Numbered from the stretch's first letter, positions 28,351-37,416 are shown. The stretch: DNA of 64,000 bases from Bacteroidales bacterium (GCA_013138975.1 WTBR01000028.1:62001-126000); one strand, 5' to 3'. Numbers and translations are program-made. The notes: a model not told the origin generated them from the letters alone.

Positions 28351-28398
28351 TACTAACGGAAGAATTAAGTAAAATATAATGAACGTCAGCTCGTTATA
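28351..28398. repeat. 3'-flank repeat of DUF2817 copy 1
   Basis: About 48 bp (core AAGAATTAAGTAAAATATAA, ending CAGCTCGTTATA) found again at 29827-29875 after the second DUF2817 gene with few mismatches. It contains a short inverted repeat (AATATAA…TTATATT) followed by T-rich sequence and may act as a terminator. It shows that the gene duplication carried its 3' flank. Confidence 0.85.
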
Positions 28399-28559
28399 TT
28401 TTAATCAATTATTTTTTCTTTTGTAGACTCTTAAATACTTCAAAATTTAATATAACATACTAATAAACAATCAGTAAATACAGCCATTGTAGATTTTTTT
28501 CACTATATTTATTATCAAATATCATTTAAACTTTTAAATAATAATTTGAATTTGAAATT

Positions 28560-29807
28560 GTGATAAATATTGTATTAATCATAACAGGGATTATTTTAAT
28601 CTTAATTATTGTTGCAATTGGTTTTTCCTATGTAGCGTATAACAATTTTTCCTTTAAATATGAATTTAAGGTTAATAAGAGAATTCTACATTATTTTAAA
28701 AATTCATATGATGAAGCACGCAAAGAATTTCGTTTAAAATCAAAGGAACTGGCCTTAAAATATCCGGATTCAAAAATGTTTGAAATACCGGTAGTAAGTA
28801 AAATTGATTCTGATTTAACCATTGACATCTGTTATATTAGAGCTTCAAAAAAAGCAGATAAAATATTAATTATTAGTTCTGGCGTTCATGGTGTGGAAGG
28901 AAATGTTGGCAGTGCAGTACAACGTTATTTTATAGATAATTATATTAATGAAGATTTCCTTGAAAAAACAAGTGTATTACTTATTCATAGTGTCAATCCT
29001 TATGGTTTTAAATACCAAAGGAAAGTAACAGAGAATAATGTTGATTTAAATCGAAACAGTGATATTGACAAAGAACTGTACTCGACAATAAATGAAGGTT
29101 ATTCTGAAATTTGTGAAATTATAAACCCAAAAGAGAAAGTTGAAACAAGAAATTTGAAAAATCGGTTTTTCTTTTTAAAGGCAATTAAGGAAATTATAAA
29201 AAGATCGATGTCTGTATTTAGGCAAGCTATTTTACAAGGTCAATATGCGTATCCTAAAGGCTTATTTTATGGAGGTAATGATTTTGAGCCACAGATTAAA
29301 AATCTGGTACAGAGTATTGATTCAATTTGCGATCCATATAAAATAATATTTGCCATCGATTTACATACCGGATATGGGGAAAGAGGTAAATTACATTTAT
29401 TTCCAAATCCTGTAGAGGAAACAGTTAAGAATCGTATGGAAACTATTTTTGAGGGATTTCATATTGATTGGGGTGATTCCGATGATTTTTACACCTATTC
29501 AGGCGATTTTGTCAGATATATTCAAAAAATCAATAAGGATAAAATATTTATCCCAATGTTATTTGAGTACGGAACAGTGGGAAGTAGGAAAATGTTGGGT
29601 TCAATAAAATCATTACATATCATGATGTTAGAAAATCAAGGCGAACATTATGGATATGTTTCAAATGAAGATCAGAAAAAAGTAAAACATGATTTTGTTG
29701 AAATGTACAATTTGTCATCAGATTCATGGAGAAGTCAAATTATTGAAGAAACTAAAATTATTTTTGACAAATCTCTAAAACGATTTAGCGAAATAGAATT
29801 TCAATAA
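28560..29807 (+). CDS. DUF2817 (M14-like) peptidase, tandem copy 2
   Basis: 415 residues, clearly paralogous to the gene at 27074 along its whole length. Shared motifs include SSGVHGVEGNVGSAVQ, SVNPYGFKYQRKVTENNVDLN, AIDLHTGYGERGKLHLF and LFEYGTVGSR. The active-site segments are intact. It has its own membrane anchor (NIVLIITGIILILIIVAIGF). The start is GTG at 28560: the frame is closed by TAA at 28542-28544, and no ATG precedes the membrane helix. The two copies are diverged but both intact, which suggests retained and possibly different substrate ranges. Confidence 0.83.
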   Translation: MINIVLIITGIILILIIVAIGFSYVAYNNFSFKYEFKVNKRILHYFKNSYDEARKEFRLKSKELALKYPDSKMFEIPVVSKIDSDLTIDICYIRASKKADKILIISSGVHGVEGNVGSAVQRYFIDNYINEDFLEKTSVLLIHSVNPYGFKYQRKVTENNVDLNRNSDIDKELYSTINEGYSEICEIINPKEKVETRNLKNRFFFLKAIKEIIKRSMSVFRQAILQGQYAYPKGLFYGGNDFEPQIKNLVQSIDSICDPYKIIFAIDLHTGYGERGKLHLFPNPVEETVKNRMETIFEGFHIDWGDSDDFYTYSGDFVRYIQKINKDKIFIPMLFEYGTVGSRKMLGSIKSLHIMMLENQGEHYGYVSNEDQKKVKHDFVEMYNLSSDSWRSQIIEETKIIFDKSLKRFSEIEFQ

Positions 29808-29826
29808 TATTCTATAGTGAATATTA

Positions 29827-29875
29827 TTCTAACAGGAAGAATTAAGTAAAATATAATGAATGTTAGCTCGTTATA
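29827..29875. repeat. 3'-flank repeat of DUF2817 copy 2
   Basis: The second copy of the repeat at 28351-28398. It overlaps the 5' leader of the outer-membrane barrel gene that starts at 29899. Confidence 0.85.
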
Positions 29876-29898
29876 GATTAAATAATTATTCTTTTTTA

Positions 29899-30531
29899 AT
29901 GAATAAGAAAATTCCACTTCTTTTAATTCTTATAGTATTTACCTCTCTTGTATTTGCTCAGAAAAGAAGCTTTGATGCAAGTGTTTTTCTAGGATTTAAC
30001 GGAATCCATATCGAGGGTGATAACGAAGTCCTTTATAATTCCGATAATGGAACAGTTTGGGGTACATTGGGTATAAGTGCAGGATTTGCAGTAAAAAGGA
30101 GTTTTGCCAAATCATTTTATTGGACTTTTGATTTACGTTATATTAGAAAAGGCAGCATTTATGAATTTATTAACATTCAGGGAGTACAGGATTTTGAATC
30201 TATAAAGTTTGATTATGCAGAACTACCTTTATCTGTAGGCTATAAAACAAATATAGGCAAACGTTATATTTATGTAGAAATGGGAGCTGCAATTGCAAAA
30301 TTAATTAACTCAGAAAAACTTGTTAGTGAATATAGCAATGGACAAGATATTTCTTTATTTAATCAGTTTAAAGATTATGATTTCTCCATGCTTGGAGCAA
30401 TTAAATTATCGACAAACAGGAAAGAGAAGATCTTGTATGGAATTCGAGTAGCACGGTCATTTCTTTCAATTCATGAAACATATAAACTCTATAATTTTGA
30501 TTACGGAATTGAGATGAGTTATTTTTTTTAG
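29899..30531 (+). CDS. Outer-membrane beta-barrel protein
   Basis: 210 residues from ATG 29899, chosen because it begins directly at the signal peptide MNKKIPLLLILIVFTSLVFAQ. A longer frame from 29860 runs into repeat sequence. The mature part alternates hydrophobic and polar residues in barrel strands (TLGISAGFAVKRSFAKSFYW, YAELPLSVGYKTNIGKRYIY) and ends in an aromatic residue (FDYGIEMSYFF), the usual BAM recognition signal. It belongs to the porin-family/PorT-like small barrels of Bacteroidota. No specific role can be named. Confidence 0.75.
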   Translation: MNKKIPLLLILIVFTSLVFAQKRSFDASVFLGFNGIHIEGDNEVLYNSDNGTVWGTLGISAGFAVKRSFAKSFYWTFDLRYIRKGSIYEFINIQGVQDFESIKFDYAELPLSVGYKTNIGKRYIYVEMGAAIAKLINSEKLVSEYSNGQDISLFNQFKDYDFSMLGAIKLSTNRKEKILYGIRVARSFLSIHETYKLYNFDYGIEMSYFF

Positions 30532-30588
30532 AAAGCATTATTCTCATATATTAGAATTTTTATGATCTTTGTAAAAAAGGAGCTCAAA

Positions 30589-31083
30589 ATGATAACAGAG
30601 AATAATTTGTCAGCCAAGGATTTCATTCAAAATGTTTTTATAAACGAAACAAAAAGCTTAGTCGATGCAGGATTTTATCATTTTGCATTTGTAATTATGG
30701 CTCAAGGATTAGAAACCTTGGGGAGTTTTCTGGATTCAAAACCTTTAAAAGCTCGTGAACAATCCAAGCTTCGATTCTCACATGCCATGAATCGACTAAT
30801 GCCGGTTAAATATGCTAAATTGAATAATAATCATGTTTTATATGATCAATTAAGAGCAAGTTTAGCTCATACTTTTACTACAAGCAAACAAATTTATTTA
30901 ACAGCAAAAGAAAATTCTGAGCATGGAAATAAACATCTTCAGGAAGTTGATGGGAAATTAATTCTTGTTGCTGAAGATTTTTATAAAGATTTTAAAAAAG
31001 CTTGCATGAGACTTTTAGAAGGGATGAATAAAGGAATTATTACAGAGAGAAAGATCAACTCGGAATTTTATTATACATTTTAA
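30589..31083 (+). CDS. Possible HEPN-domain protein
   Basis: 164 residues from ATG 30589, which has a Shine-Dalgarno-like AAAGGAG 9 bp upstream. An alternative start at 30562 adds nine residues. The protein is all-helical and soluble. A conserved-looking segment LYDQLRASLAHTF contains R-x4-H (Arg89, His94), the catalytic signature of HEPN ribonucleases, placed at the start of a late helix as in that fold. The first half (FYHFAFVIMAQGLETLGSFL) would be the opening helices. I do not recognise the exact family. HEPN is inference from motif and fold pattern; the protein could be a non-catalytic helical protein. No antitoxin-like partner is adjacent. Confidence 0.5.
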   Translation: MITENNLSAKDFIQNVFINETKSLVDAGFYHFAFVIMAQGLETLGSFLDSKPLKAREQSKLRFSHAMNRLMPVKYAKLNNNHVLYDQLRASLAHTFTTSKQIYLTAKENSEHGNKHLQEVDGKLILVAEDFYKDFKKACMRLLEGMNKGIITERKINSEFYYTF

Positions 31084-31140
31084 ATCAGTGAAACTATAAT
31101 TTCAGGAACGACAGAGAACTGAAAATATCTAGTTGAACTG

Positions 31141-31186
31141 ATCCCGAGCGGACTTCACTGAGTTTGTCGAAGTGAAGTCGAGGGAT
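31141..31186. repeat. REP-like inverted repeat
   Basis: Outer arms ATCCC/GGGAT and inner perfect arms GACTTCACT (31151-31159) / AGTGAAGTC (31171-31179) around an 11-nt loop. Sequences of this TTCACTGAG…TCGAAGTGAAG type are familiar as dispersed intergenic palindromes in Bacteroidota genomes. That last point is recalled, not tested. Confidence 0.6.
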
Positions 31187-31371
31187 TTTCTGGGTCATAA
31201 CTTGCTTGACGGCAGTTAGGTTTCACGCCCCTCGAGGCGAAATTAAAAAGAAATATTTGGTGGATACCCTGTCGCCTGCAGCGAGGTAGTTTAGTTAAAA
31301 CTTCGGTAAATTTTGCCAAAGTATTTACTTTCAAAAATCAAATTATCAGAGATATAACAAAAAAGCAAATG

Positions 31372-31398
31372 AGCTTTCGCAAAGCTTTTGTGTTTTTT
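31372..31398 (+). terminator. Intrinsic terminator
   Basis: Stem AGCTTT / AAAGCT with loop CGC (31372-31386), followed by TTTGTGTTTTTTT. A longer competing pairing of AAAAGC with GCTTTT is also possible. It ends any transcript from the HEPN-like gene before marC. Confidence 0.65.
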
Positions 31399-31492
31399 TA
31401 TTTTAAAATTAAAACCGAACTTAATTTATTTCGATAATTCAATAATATTAATTAAACTTGTTATAAAATTAAATTTAAAAATAAATAATGTA

Positions 31493-32125
31493 ATGAATGA
31501 AATATTAACTTTTGCACTTTTAACTTTCACTTCTTTTTTTACTTTAATTAATCCATTGGGTACAATGCCTATTTTTATGACAATGACCGCTGATTTGGAG
31601 CATGAGAATAGAGTGAAAATTGCTAAAAAAGCAGTCTTAGTTGCATTTATTACCATTATTGTTTTCGCATTTTCAGGTCAACTATTATTTAAATTCTTTG
31701 GGATATCAGTAAATAGCTTTCGAATTGTTGGAGGCATTATTTTCTTTTTAATGGGTATGGATATGCTTCATGCTCGTTTAGGAAAAGTAAAAGTTAAAGA
31801 ATCAGAAGTAAAAAAATATGTTAATGATATATCAATTGCACCACTGGCCATTCCAATGATTTGTGGCCCCGGAGCTATAACTAACGCTATTGTTTTAATG
31901 GAAGACACTAAGGGTATAGGAACAATGGTGGCATTATTTGTTGCTGTTTTTTTAGTAATGCTTTTAACTTATTTAATTCTTATTAGTTCCACAAAAATTA
32001 TAAAGTTCTTAGGAGAAACAGGAAACAATGTAATGATGCGTTTAATGGGTTTAATAGTAATGGTTATTGCAGTTGAATTTTTCTTTAGTGGATTAAAACC
32101 AATAATAATAGAAATAATTAAATGA
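31493..32125 (+). CDS. MarC family membrane protein
   Basis: 210 residues from ATG 31493. An in-frame extension back to 31388 lacks the family pattern and overlaps the terminator. Six hydrophobic helices are visible, beginning FALLTFTSFFTLINPLGTMP, the MarC hallmark (NPxGxxP). IAPLAIPMICGPGAIT in the second half repeats the inverted-symmetry motif. MarC/UPF0056 proteins were once linked to multiple antibiotic resistance in E. coli, but that link has been withdrawn, and the transported substrate is unknown. It is followed 12 bp later by a small membrane protein gene, probably in the same transcript. Confidence 0.9.
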   Translation: MNEILTFALLTFTSFFTLINPLGTMPIFMTMTADLEHENRVKIAKKAVLVAFITIIVFAFSGQLLFKFFGISVNSFRIVGGIIFFLMGMDMLHARLGKVKVKESEVKKYVNDISIAPLAIPMICGPGAITNAIVLMEDTKGIGTMVALFVAVFLVMLLTYLILISSTKIIKFLGETGNNVMMRLMGLIVMVIAVEFFFSGLKPIIIEIIK

Positions 32126-32137
32126 TAAATATTTGTT

Positions 32138-32359
32138 ATGAAAATTAGAAAAAAAGGATATAAGGCTTTACTTGTATTAACCATATTATTTACTGTTTGT
32201 GCAATATCAACAGTTTTACCTTCTGAACGTGTTAATGAAATTAGTATGTTGGGTTATAAAGCTCATTGTAGCTTTACACCGGTTAGTACAATTCTTTGTA
32301 TTGGTTTGGCTGGATTAACTTGTTTTATTCGTAAACGATTTTTTGTGTCGTATAAATAA
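32138..32359 (+). CDS. Small membrane protein, unknown
   Basis: 73 residues: a basic N-terminus, one hydrophobic helix (ALLVLTILFTVCAIS), a short polar loop with Cys, a second hydrophobic segment (VSTILCIGLAGLTCFI) and a basic tail (RKRFFVSYK). No family is recognised. Its position 12 bp after marC suggests co-expression. It is convergent with siaC and their stops are 4 bp apart. Confidence 0.6.
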   Translation: MKIRKKGYKALLVLTILFTVCAISTVLPSERVNEISMLGYKAHCSFTPVSTILCIGLAGLTCFIRKRFFVSYK

Positions 32360-32363
32360 AATT

Positions 32364-32744
32364 CTATTTAGACATTATCAGCTCAAAAGGAATATCCAAA
32401 ATGCTTTGATATTCTTGTCCTTTTTCTTCAATTAATTTGTCGTCGGGTTCGTAGTACCAACTTATTTTCACTTCATTCCCGGTATCTTTTATTTTTTCGA
32501 ATTCAATAAATATCTGGTAAATCATCTTAGCCGACGAAGAATTAAAGTATTCCAAATTACAAATCAAGTGAGTTGATTTGTTTGGATCTTTAATGTATTC
32601 CTGAATCCAATCTAAGATAGGGAAATAAAATTTAGCAGAATCCTCTGGTAATGAGTTGCCCTTAATTTTAAATTGATTGTTTTTTTTGTCGAGTAAAACT
32701 TCAGGAGTATCCCTGGTTTCTTTAAATTCTAGTGTTGCCAACAT
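32364..32744 (-). CDS. SiaC family regulatory phosphoprotein
   Basis: 126 residues from ATG 32744; an upstream in-frame TTG at 32762 is a poorer start. This DUF1987/SiaC protein has the typical opening LEFKETRDTPEVLLD and GNSLPEDSAKFYFPILDWI. The segment NLEYFNSSSAK (Ser69-Ser71) corresponds to the conserved NTSS region that carries the phosphorylated Thr in Pseudomonas SiaC. Here Ser replaces Thr. In the known Sia system, SiaC is phosphorylated by SiaB, dephosphorylated by the SpoIIE-type SiaA, and when unphosphorylated activates a diguanylate cyclase. The gene lies directly downstream of a double SiaB gene, so kinase and substrate are co-expressed. Confidence 0.85.
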   Translation of the reverse strand: MLATLEFKETRDTPEVLLDKKNNQFKIKGNSLPEDSAKFYFPILDWIQEYIKDPNKSTHLICNLEYFNSSSAKMIYQIFIEFEKIKDTGNEVKISWYYEPDDKLIEEKGQEYQSILDIPFELIMSK

Positions 32745-32754
32745 GAGCACAAAA

Positions 32755-33867
32755 TTATGCAATTACATTGAAAGATAAAAATGATCTTTTATCATCAAGT
32801 TGTTGGATAGAATAATTTAATGGAGAAATTAATCGTCTTGCTACATCAATAAGACCTATTCCTGCTCCATCTACACTTGGAATGTTTCGTTCTCTTAGTT
32901 TGCTTAAGTACAGATCCTTTAGCTCTTTTTGATTTAAGCTGCTAATATAATCAAGTTGAGTTTTTAATACTTTAACTTTCTCATTTTCAATAATATTACC
33001 AGTATTTATTGTAAAGTAATTATCAGATCTTCCAATTAAAAAGATTCCTTCTTTTTTATTACCTTCTTTAAGACAATGCTTACTTATGTTCTGAAGTAAT
33101 TCAACCAGAATGTGAAAAATCTTCTTTTTAGATACAACGTCGTTCTTTTCTCTTTGAAGATTTTCTTCAATAATTTTTAAAACAGGGAAAATAGCATCTT
33201 GTGAGAAATCGCCTTTATGAATTACCAAAATGTCCTTAGCAATCATTTCTTTGTGATAATTAATTGCTTCGTTTATTTCAAAAGAGCAATTATCCTCACA
33301 ATTCTTTTCTTCAGTACTAGGCTTCAATAGAATTTGATTATAAAATAGGGAAAATTTATCATCAAATTCGTTAAAAACATATTCAAGTTTTTGACCTGAT
33401 TTTCTTGCCATTTCTATTAAACCCAGACCCGCACCACCTTTGTCGGAAATCATTTCATTTTCTAAAACTTCTCGATATAAAACTTTTAGTTCATCACGAT
33501 TGAGGCTGTTAACTTTTTTTAATTGGCGTTCAAGATCTTCAATTTTATTATTCTCAATTAAGTTGCCCGAAGTAATATAATAAGTATCCTGCCAGTTTTT
33601 GGTAAGAAAAAAACCTTCGTTGGCAGTTGCAAATTTTTTACCCTCAATAGATTCGCCGTGTCTAACAATATTCTGAAAGCATTCCGCCATTAAGAAGGAT
33701 GCTTTCTTTTTCATTTTTGAAAGTGAGTTTACGTTGTTGGTAATGTTATATTCACTTAATTCTATAAGCTTATTGGTAATTTCATCAGAAAAATCACCAT
33801 TGTAAAGCAAACATAAATTATCTTCTTTTATTCGATCAAAAAACCAAAATGTGGTATCAATATTCAT
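32755..33867 (-). CDS. Tandem SiaB-type protein kinase (two fused domains)
   Basis: 370 residues made of two homologous SiaB (DUF6272) GHKL-fold kinase domains, about 1-185 and 200-370. Domain 1 has the N-box AECFQNIVRHG (Glu62, Asn66) and ATP-lid motif DKGGAGLGLIEMAR. Domain 2 has VELLQNISKHC (Glu256, Asn260) and VDGAGIGLIDVARR. The linker is short and contains two Cys (KNCEDNC). Canonical SiaB is a single domain of about 180 residues, so this is a fusion of two. Both ATP sites look intact. It probably phosphorylates the SiaC encoded immediately downstream (11-bp gap). The gene is divergent from a quinone oxidoreductase gene 167 bp away. Confidence 0.82.
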   Translation of the reverse strand: MNIDTTFWFFDRIKEDNLCLLYNGDFSDEITNKLIELSEYNITNNVNSLSKMKKKASFLMAECFQNIVRHGESIEGKKFATANEGFFLTKNWQDTYYITSGNLIENNKIEDLERQLKKVNSLNRDELKVLYREVLENEMISDKGGAGLGLIEMARKSGQKLEYVFNEFDDKFSLFYNQILLKPSTEEKNCEDNCSFEINEAINYHKEMIAKDILVIHKGDFSQDAIFPVLKIIEENLQREKNDVVSKKKIFHILVELLQNISKHCLKEGNKKEGIFLIGRSDNYFTINTGNIIENEKVKVLKTQLDYISSLNQKELKDLYLSKLRERNIPSVDGAGIGLIDVARRLISPLNYSIQQLDDKRSFLSFNVIA

Positions 33868-34034
33868 AGACTATAAGTTGGATTGCGAACCATCTACTAA
33901 GATAAAAAAAAATAGGGATTCCGCCATCTTTTTTGGGTTTAAATGTATTTTTAAAATGAATTCATAGGGATTTGACAATTAGAATTAGCATTAATATTTT
34001 TTGAATTACCTTTAAAAATTCTAAAATAAGTGAA

Positions 34035-34997
34035 ATGAAAGCAGCAATTATAAATCAGTTTGGAAATCCTGATGTTTTTGAAATTAAAAACACAGAAAAA
34101 CCAATAATAAAGTCAGATCAGGTTTTAATAAAAGTTAAAGCCGTAAGTTTAAATCCAATTGATTGGAAGCAACGTAAAGGGAATCATAAATACATTTTGG
34201 GTTCGCCATTTCCAATTATTCTGGGTTATGATTTGAGTGGAGAAGTTGAAGAAGTTGGTACGGAAATATCTAAATTTAAGAAAGGGGATTTAGCTTTTGG
34301 AGTTTTAGATAATAAATATGGTGGTGCACTTGCAGAATTTGCCGTAGGGCATGAAAAATGTTTTTCTTTAAAACCTAAAGATCTATCTTATGAAGAGGCC
34401 GCAGCTGTTCCAATGGTTTCATTAACATCTTTACAAGCTTTTCGGGATATTGTAAATTTACAGGCAGGTCAAACAGTACTTGTAAATGGTGCCTCAGGAG
34501 GTGTTGGTCATGTTGCAATCCAAATTGCTAAGATGATGGGGGCTAAAGTAATTGCTGTAGCTAGTTCAAAAAGTAAAGAATTTATTGAGCAGTTTAAACC
34601 AGATTCATTTATTGATTATGCAGAAACTGATGTCTTAAAAATGGATAAAAAGGTAGATGTATTTTTTGATGTAGTGGGTAATTATACTTTTCCAAAAACA
34701 AAGCATTTGTTAAATTCTGAAGGCATCTATTTAAATTTAAATTATCTTAATTCACTTACAAAGCTGCCAGTTAATAAATTTCATGAATTATTTACCAAAA
34801 AGAAGGCTAAAAGTTTTCTAATGAAACAAAATAGTGCTGATTTGAAAATAATTGCTGATTGGATTAGTGAGGGGAAATTAAAAATCAATATTGATAAGAC
34901 ATTCCAATTAGAGCAAATTTCCGAAGCACATGAATATTCTCAAAAAGGGCACAATAAAGGTAAGAACATTGTTGTTATAAATAATTCAAACAACTAA
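34035..34997 (+). CDS. Zinc-free quinone oxidoreductase (MDR family)
   Basis: A 320-residue NAD(P)-dependent reductase of the medium-chain family. The N-terminal GroES-like domain (VKAVSLNPIDWKQRKG, GYDLSGEVEEVGTEI) lacks the structural and catalytic zinc ligands of alcohol dehydrogenases. The Rossmann nucleotide-binding motif is VLVNGASGGVGHVAIQIAK; AXXGXXG at this spot favours NADPH. HNKGKNIVV closes the protein. It probably reduces quinones or enones. It precedes the penicillin-binding protein gene by 16 bp and may be co-transcribed. Confidence 0.88.
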   Translation: MKAAIINQFGNPDVFEIKNTEKPIIKSDQVLIKVKAVSLNPIDWKQRKGNHKYILGSPFPIILGYDLSGEVEEVGTEISKFKKGDLAFGVLDNKYGGALAEFAVGHEKCFSLKPKDLSYEEAAAVPMVSLTSLQAFRDIVNLQAGQTVLVNGASGGVGHVAIQIAKMMGAKVIAVASSKSKEFIEQFKPDSFIDYAETDVLKMDKKVDVFFDVVGNYTFPKTKHLLNSEGIYLNLNYLNSLTKLPVNKFHELFTKKKAKSFLMKQNSADLKIIADWISEGKLKINIDKTFQLEQISEAHEYSQKGHNKGKNIVVINNSNN

Positions 34998-35013
34998 TAT
35001 AAAAGTAATTTAA

Positions 35014-37329
35014 ATGAGTCCTAAAAGGAAGAAACGAACCAAATTCAATTGGAAAATTTTTATTGCAAAAATATTTTTCTCAGGAGTAATATTCGTAGGA
35101 ATTATTTTATTTTCTTTAGTTATTCTTGTGAAGCTCGGAGTTTTTGGAGCTTTACCTACATACGCTGATTTAAAAAAAATAAAGAATAATACAGCTACAA
35201 ATATTTATTCTGTTGATAATAAGCTATTAGGACGATATTACTATCAAAATAGAACAAATGCATCTTTTGATGAAATCCCGGAACATTTAATTAAAGCTTT
35301 AGTCGCTACCGAAGATGTGCGTTTTTATCAGCATAACGGAATTGATCCCAGAAGTACTTTAAGAGTTTTAATAAAAACAATTATTTTATTTGATCGGAGT
35401 TCCGGAGGAGGAAGTACCATAAGTCAGCAATTAGCAAAAAATCTTTATGGTAGAAAAGATATAGGAATATTGACTATGCCTGTGGTTAAAATTCGGGAAA
35501 TGATTTTGGCGCGTCGAATTGAGAAATTGTATTCTAAGAATGAAATTTTAGAACTTTATTTAAACACAGTATCATTTGGAGAAAACACATTTGGAATAGA
35601 AACAGCATCTATAATTTTCTTTAATAAGCAACCGTCTGAGTTAAAGATTGAAGAATCGGCTATTCTTGTTGGCTTACTTAAGGCCAATACAAGTTACAAT
35701 CCGCGAAAAAACAAGAAAGCAGCTCTTAAACGCAGAAATATTGTTTTAGGACAAATGTATAAATACGGTGAACTTAAAAAAGAAGAATTAGACTCTTTAA
35801 AGAATATTCCAATTTCAATAGAATATCGAAAACTTACAAATACAGAAGGCCCTGCTCCATACTTTCGGGAGTATGTGCGGAAACAGTGTATTGATATATT
35901 AAAAGATAAAAAGAGATCTGATGGAAGCACGTATAATTTATATACCGATGGATTAAAAGTATATACTACTTTAAACGGGCAAATGCAGGAATATTTGGAA
36001 CAATCTGTAGCAGATCATTTATCGAAACTTCAAGTAACTTTCGATGATCATTGGAATGGCGAAGAACCATGGGTTAAAAATCCCAAAATTGCATTATTGC
36101 AGATAGAGCAAAGCAATGCGTATAAATCATTAATAAAGAAAGGACTATCTCAGGATGAAGCAATAGCAGCCATGAAAGTTCCTCGTAAAATGGAAATTTT
36201 TACATGGAATGGAGCAAGAGATACCTTGATGTCACCATTAGATTCTTTATTGCATAATTTCAAAACGCTACAAATAGGATCATTAGTAATGAATGGACAC
36301 ACAGGAGATATTCTTGCTTGGGTAGGTGGTGTAAATTATAAGTATTTTAAATACGATCATGTAACTTCTAAAAGACAAACAGGATCAACCATAAAACCTA
36401 TCGTGTATGCTTCTGCCCTTGAAAGGAAAATAAAACCATGTGATTTCTTCGAGAATGACAGTGTCGTTTATGAAGATTATGATGATTGGACTCCAAAAAA
36501 TTCAGGAAGTGGTTATGGTGGATTCTATTCAGTAAAAGGTGCTTTAGCTAATTCGATGAACACCATTAGTGTAAAACTTTTAATGCAAGCGGGAATTGAT
36601 TCCACTATACAATTAGCACATAATATGGGAATAAATTCATATTTGCCACCTGTTCCTTCAATGGCATTGGGTACCGGAGAAGTGTCACTTTACGAAATGG
36701 TAAACTCATATGCAGTATTTCTAAATAAAGGTCAAAAAATTGAACCCAGAATTATACGAAGAATTGAAGATTCCGAAGGAAATATATTGTACTCCGATTC
36801 AAGTCATGAGCCGGAGGATACTGTGCTTAATGAAAATATTGCTCAAACAATTTTGGCAATGATGCAAGGAGTTGTCGATAGAGGTACAGCAAAGAGTTTA
36901 CGATCAATTTGGAAATTTGAGGAAGATTTTGTTGGAAAAACAGGCACAACACAAAATAATACAGATGCTTGGTTTATAGGAATGAGTCCTAAATTAATAG
37001 CAGGAGTTTGGGTTGGGGGCGATAATCCAATTGTGAGATTTAAAACTACAACTTATGGACAAGGAGCATATTCTGCTCTACCGGTTTTTGCTAATTTCTT
37101 TCAGAAGTTATATAAGGATGAAAAATATTCTTATTTAAAAAACGAAAAGTTTAATATCTCTGATTCTATAAAATCTCAGTTAAATTGCAATGATTTTGAT
37201 GAAGAGGGTGAACCGAGAATATTCAAGTTATTTAAAAAAGAAGACGAAGATATTAGTGAGTTTATTAAGCGACTTTTCAAAAGAAAGAAAAGCAAAAGGA
37301 GAGAAAAAGAAACTAATCAAGAAAGGTAA
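35014..37329 (+). CDS. Class A penicillin-binding protein (PBP1A type)
   Basis: A 771-residue bifunctional peptidoglycan synthase. A short cytoplasmic basic segment (SPKRKKRTKFNWK) and one membrane helix (IFFSGVIFVGIILFSLVILV) are followed by the GT51 transglycosylase, with catalytic Glu in VATEDVRFYQHNGID, then GGGSTISQQLAKNLY and RRIEKLYSKNEILELYLN. The transpeptidase domain contains SxxK in TGSTIKPIVYASAL, SMN in ANSMNTISV and KTG in VGKTGTTQNNTDAWF. All catalytic motifs are present. The Lys/Arg-rich C-terminus (FKRKKSKRREKETNQER) is cytoplasm-like in composition but periplasmic by topology, perhaps binding glycan. Confidence 0.93.
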   Translation: MSPKRKKRTKFNWKIFIAKIFFSGVIFVGIILFSLVILVKLGVFGALPTYADLKKIKNNTATNIYSVDNKLLGRYYYQNRTNASFDEIPEHLIKALVATEDVRFYQHNGIDPRSTLRVLIKTIILFDRSSGGGSTISQQLAKNLYGRKDIGILTMPVVKIREMILARRIEKLYSKNEILELYLNTVSFGENTFGIETASIIFFNKQPSELKIEESAILVGLLKANTSYNPRKNKKAALKRRNIVLGQMYKYGELKKEELDSLKNIPISIEYRKLTNTEGPAPYFREYVRKQCIDILKDKKRSDGSTYNLYTDGLKVYTTLNGQMQEYLEQSVADHLSKLQVTFDDHWNGEEPWVKNPKIALLQIEQSNAYKSLIKKGLSQDEAIAAMKVPRKMEIFTWNGARDTLMSPLDSLLHNFKTLQIGSLVMNGHTGDILAWVGGVNYKYFKYDHVTSKRQTGSTIKPIVYASALERKIKPCDFFENDSVVYEDYDDWTPKNSGSGYGGFYSVKGALANSMNTISVKLLMQAGIDSTIQLAHNMGINSYLPPVPSMALGTGEVSLYEMVNSYAVFLNKGQKIEPRIIRRIEDSEGNILYSDSSHEPEDTVLNENIAQTILAMMQGVVDRGTAKSLRSIWKFEEDFVGKTGTTQNNTDAWFIGMSPKLIAGVWVGGDNPIVRFKTTTYGQGAYSALPVFANFFQKLYKDEKYSYLKNEKFNISDSIKSQLNCNDFDEEGEPRIFKLFKKEDEDISEFIKRLFKRKKSKRREKETNQER

Positions 37330-37416
37330 TTTCATATTATAAGCATTGTCATTTTTGCAATTTCTTAGAAAAAAGTATAAATTGTTAATTGTCTCTATTT
37401 GAATTTAAGAAAAAGT

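Larger units (their letters stand above)
31084..31492. other. G+C-richer spacer with hairpin repeats
   Basis: 409 bp without a gene. It is more G+C-rich than its surroundings and contains a nested inverted repeat (31141-31186), a second small hairpin near 31225-31240 (CGCC…GGCG) and a terminator (31372-31398). It looks like a block of intergenic repeat elements. Confidence 0.6.
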
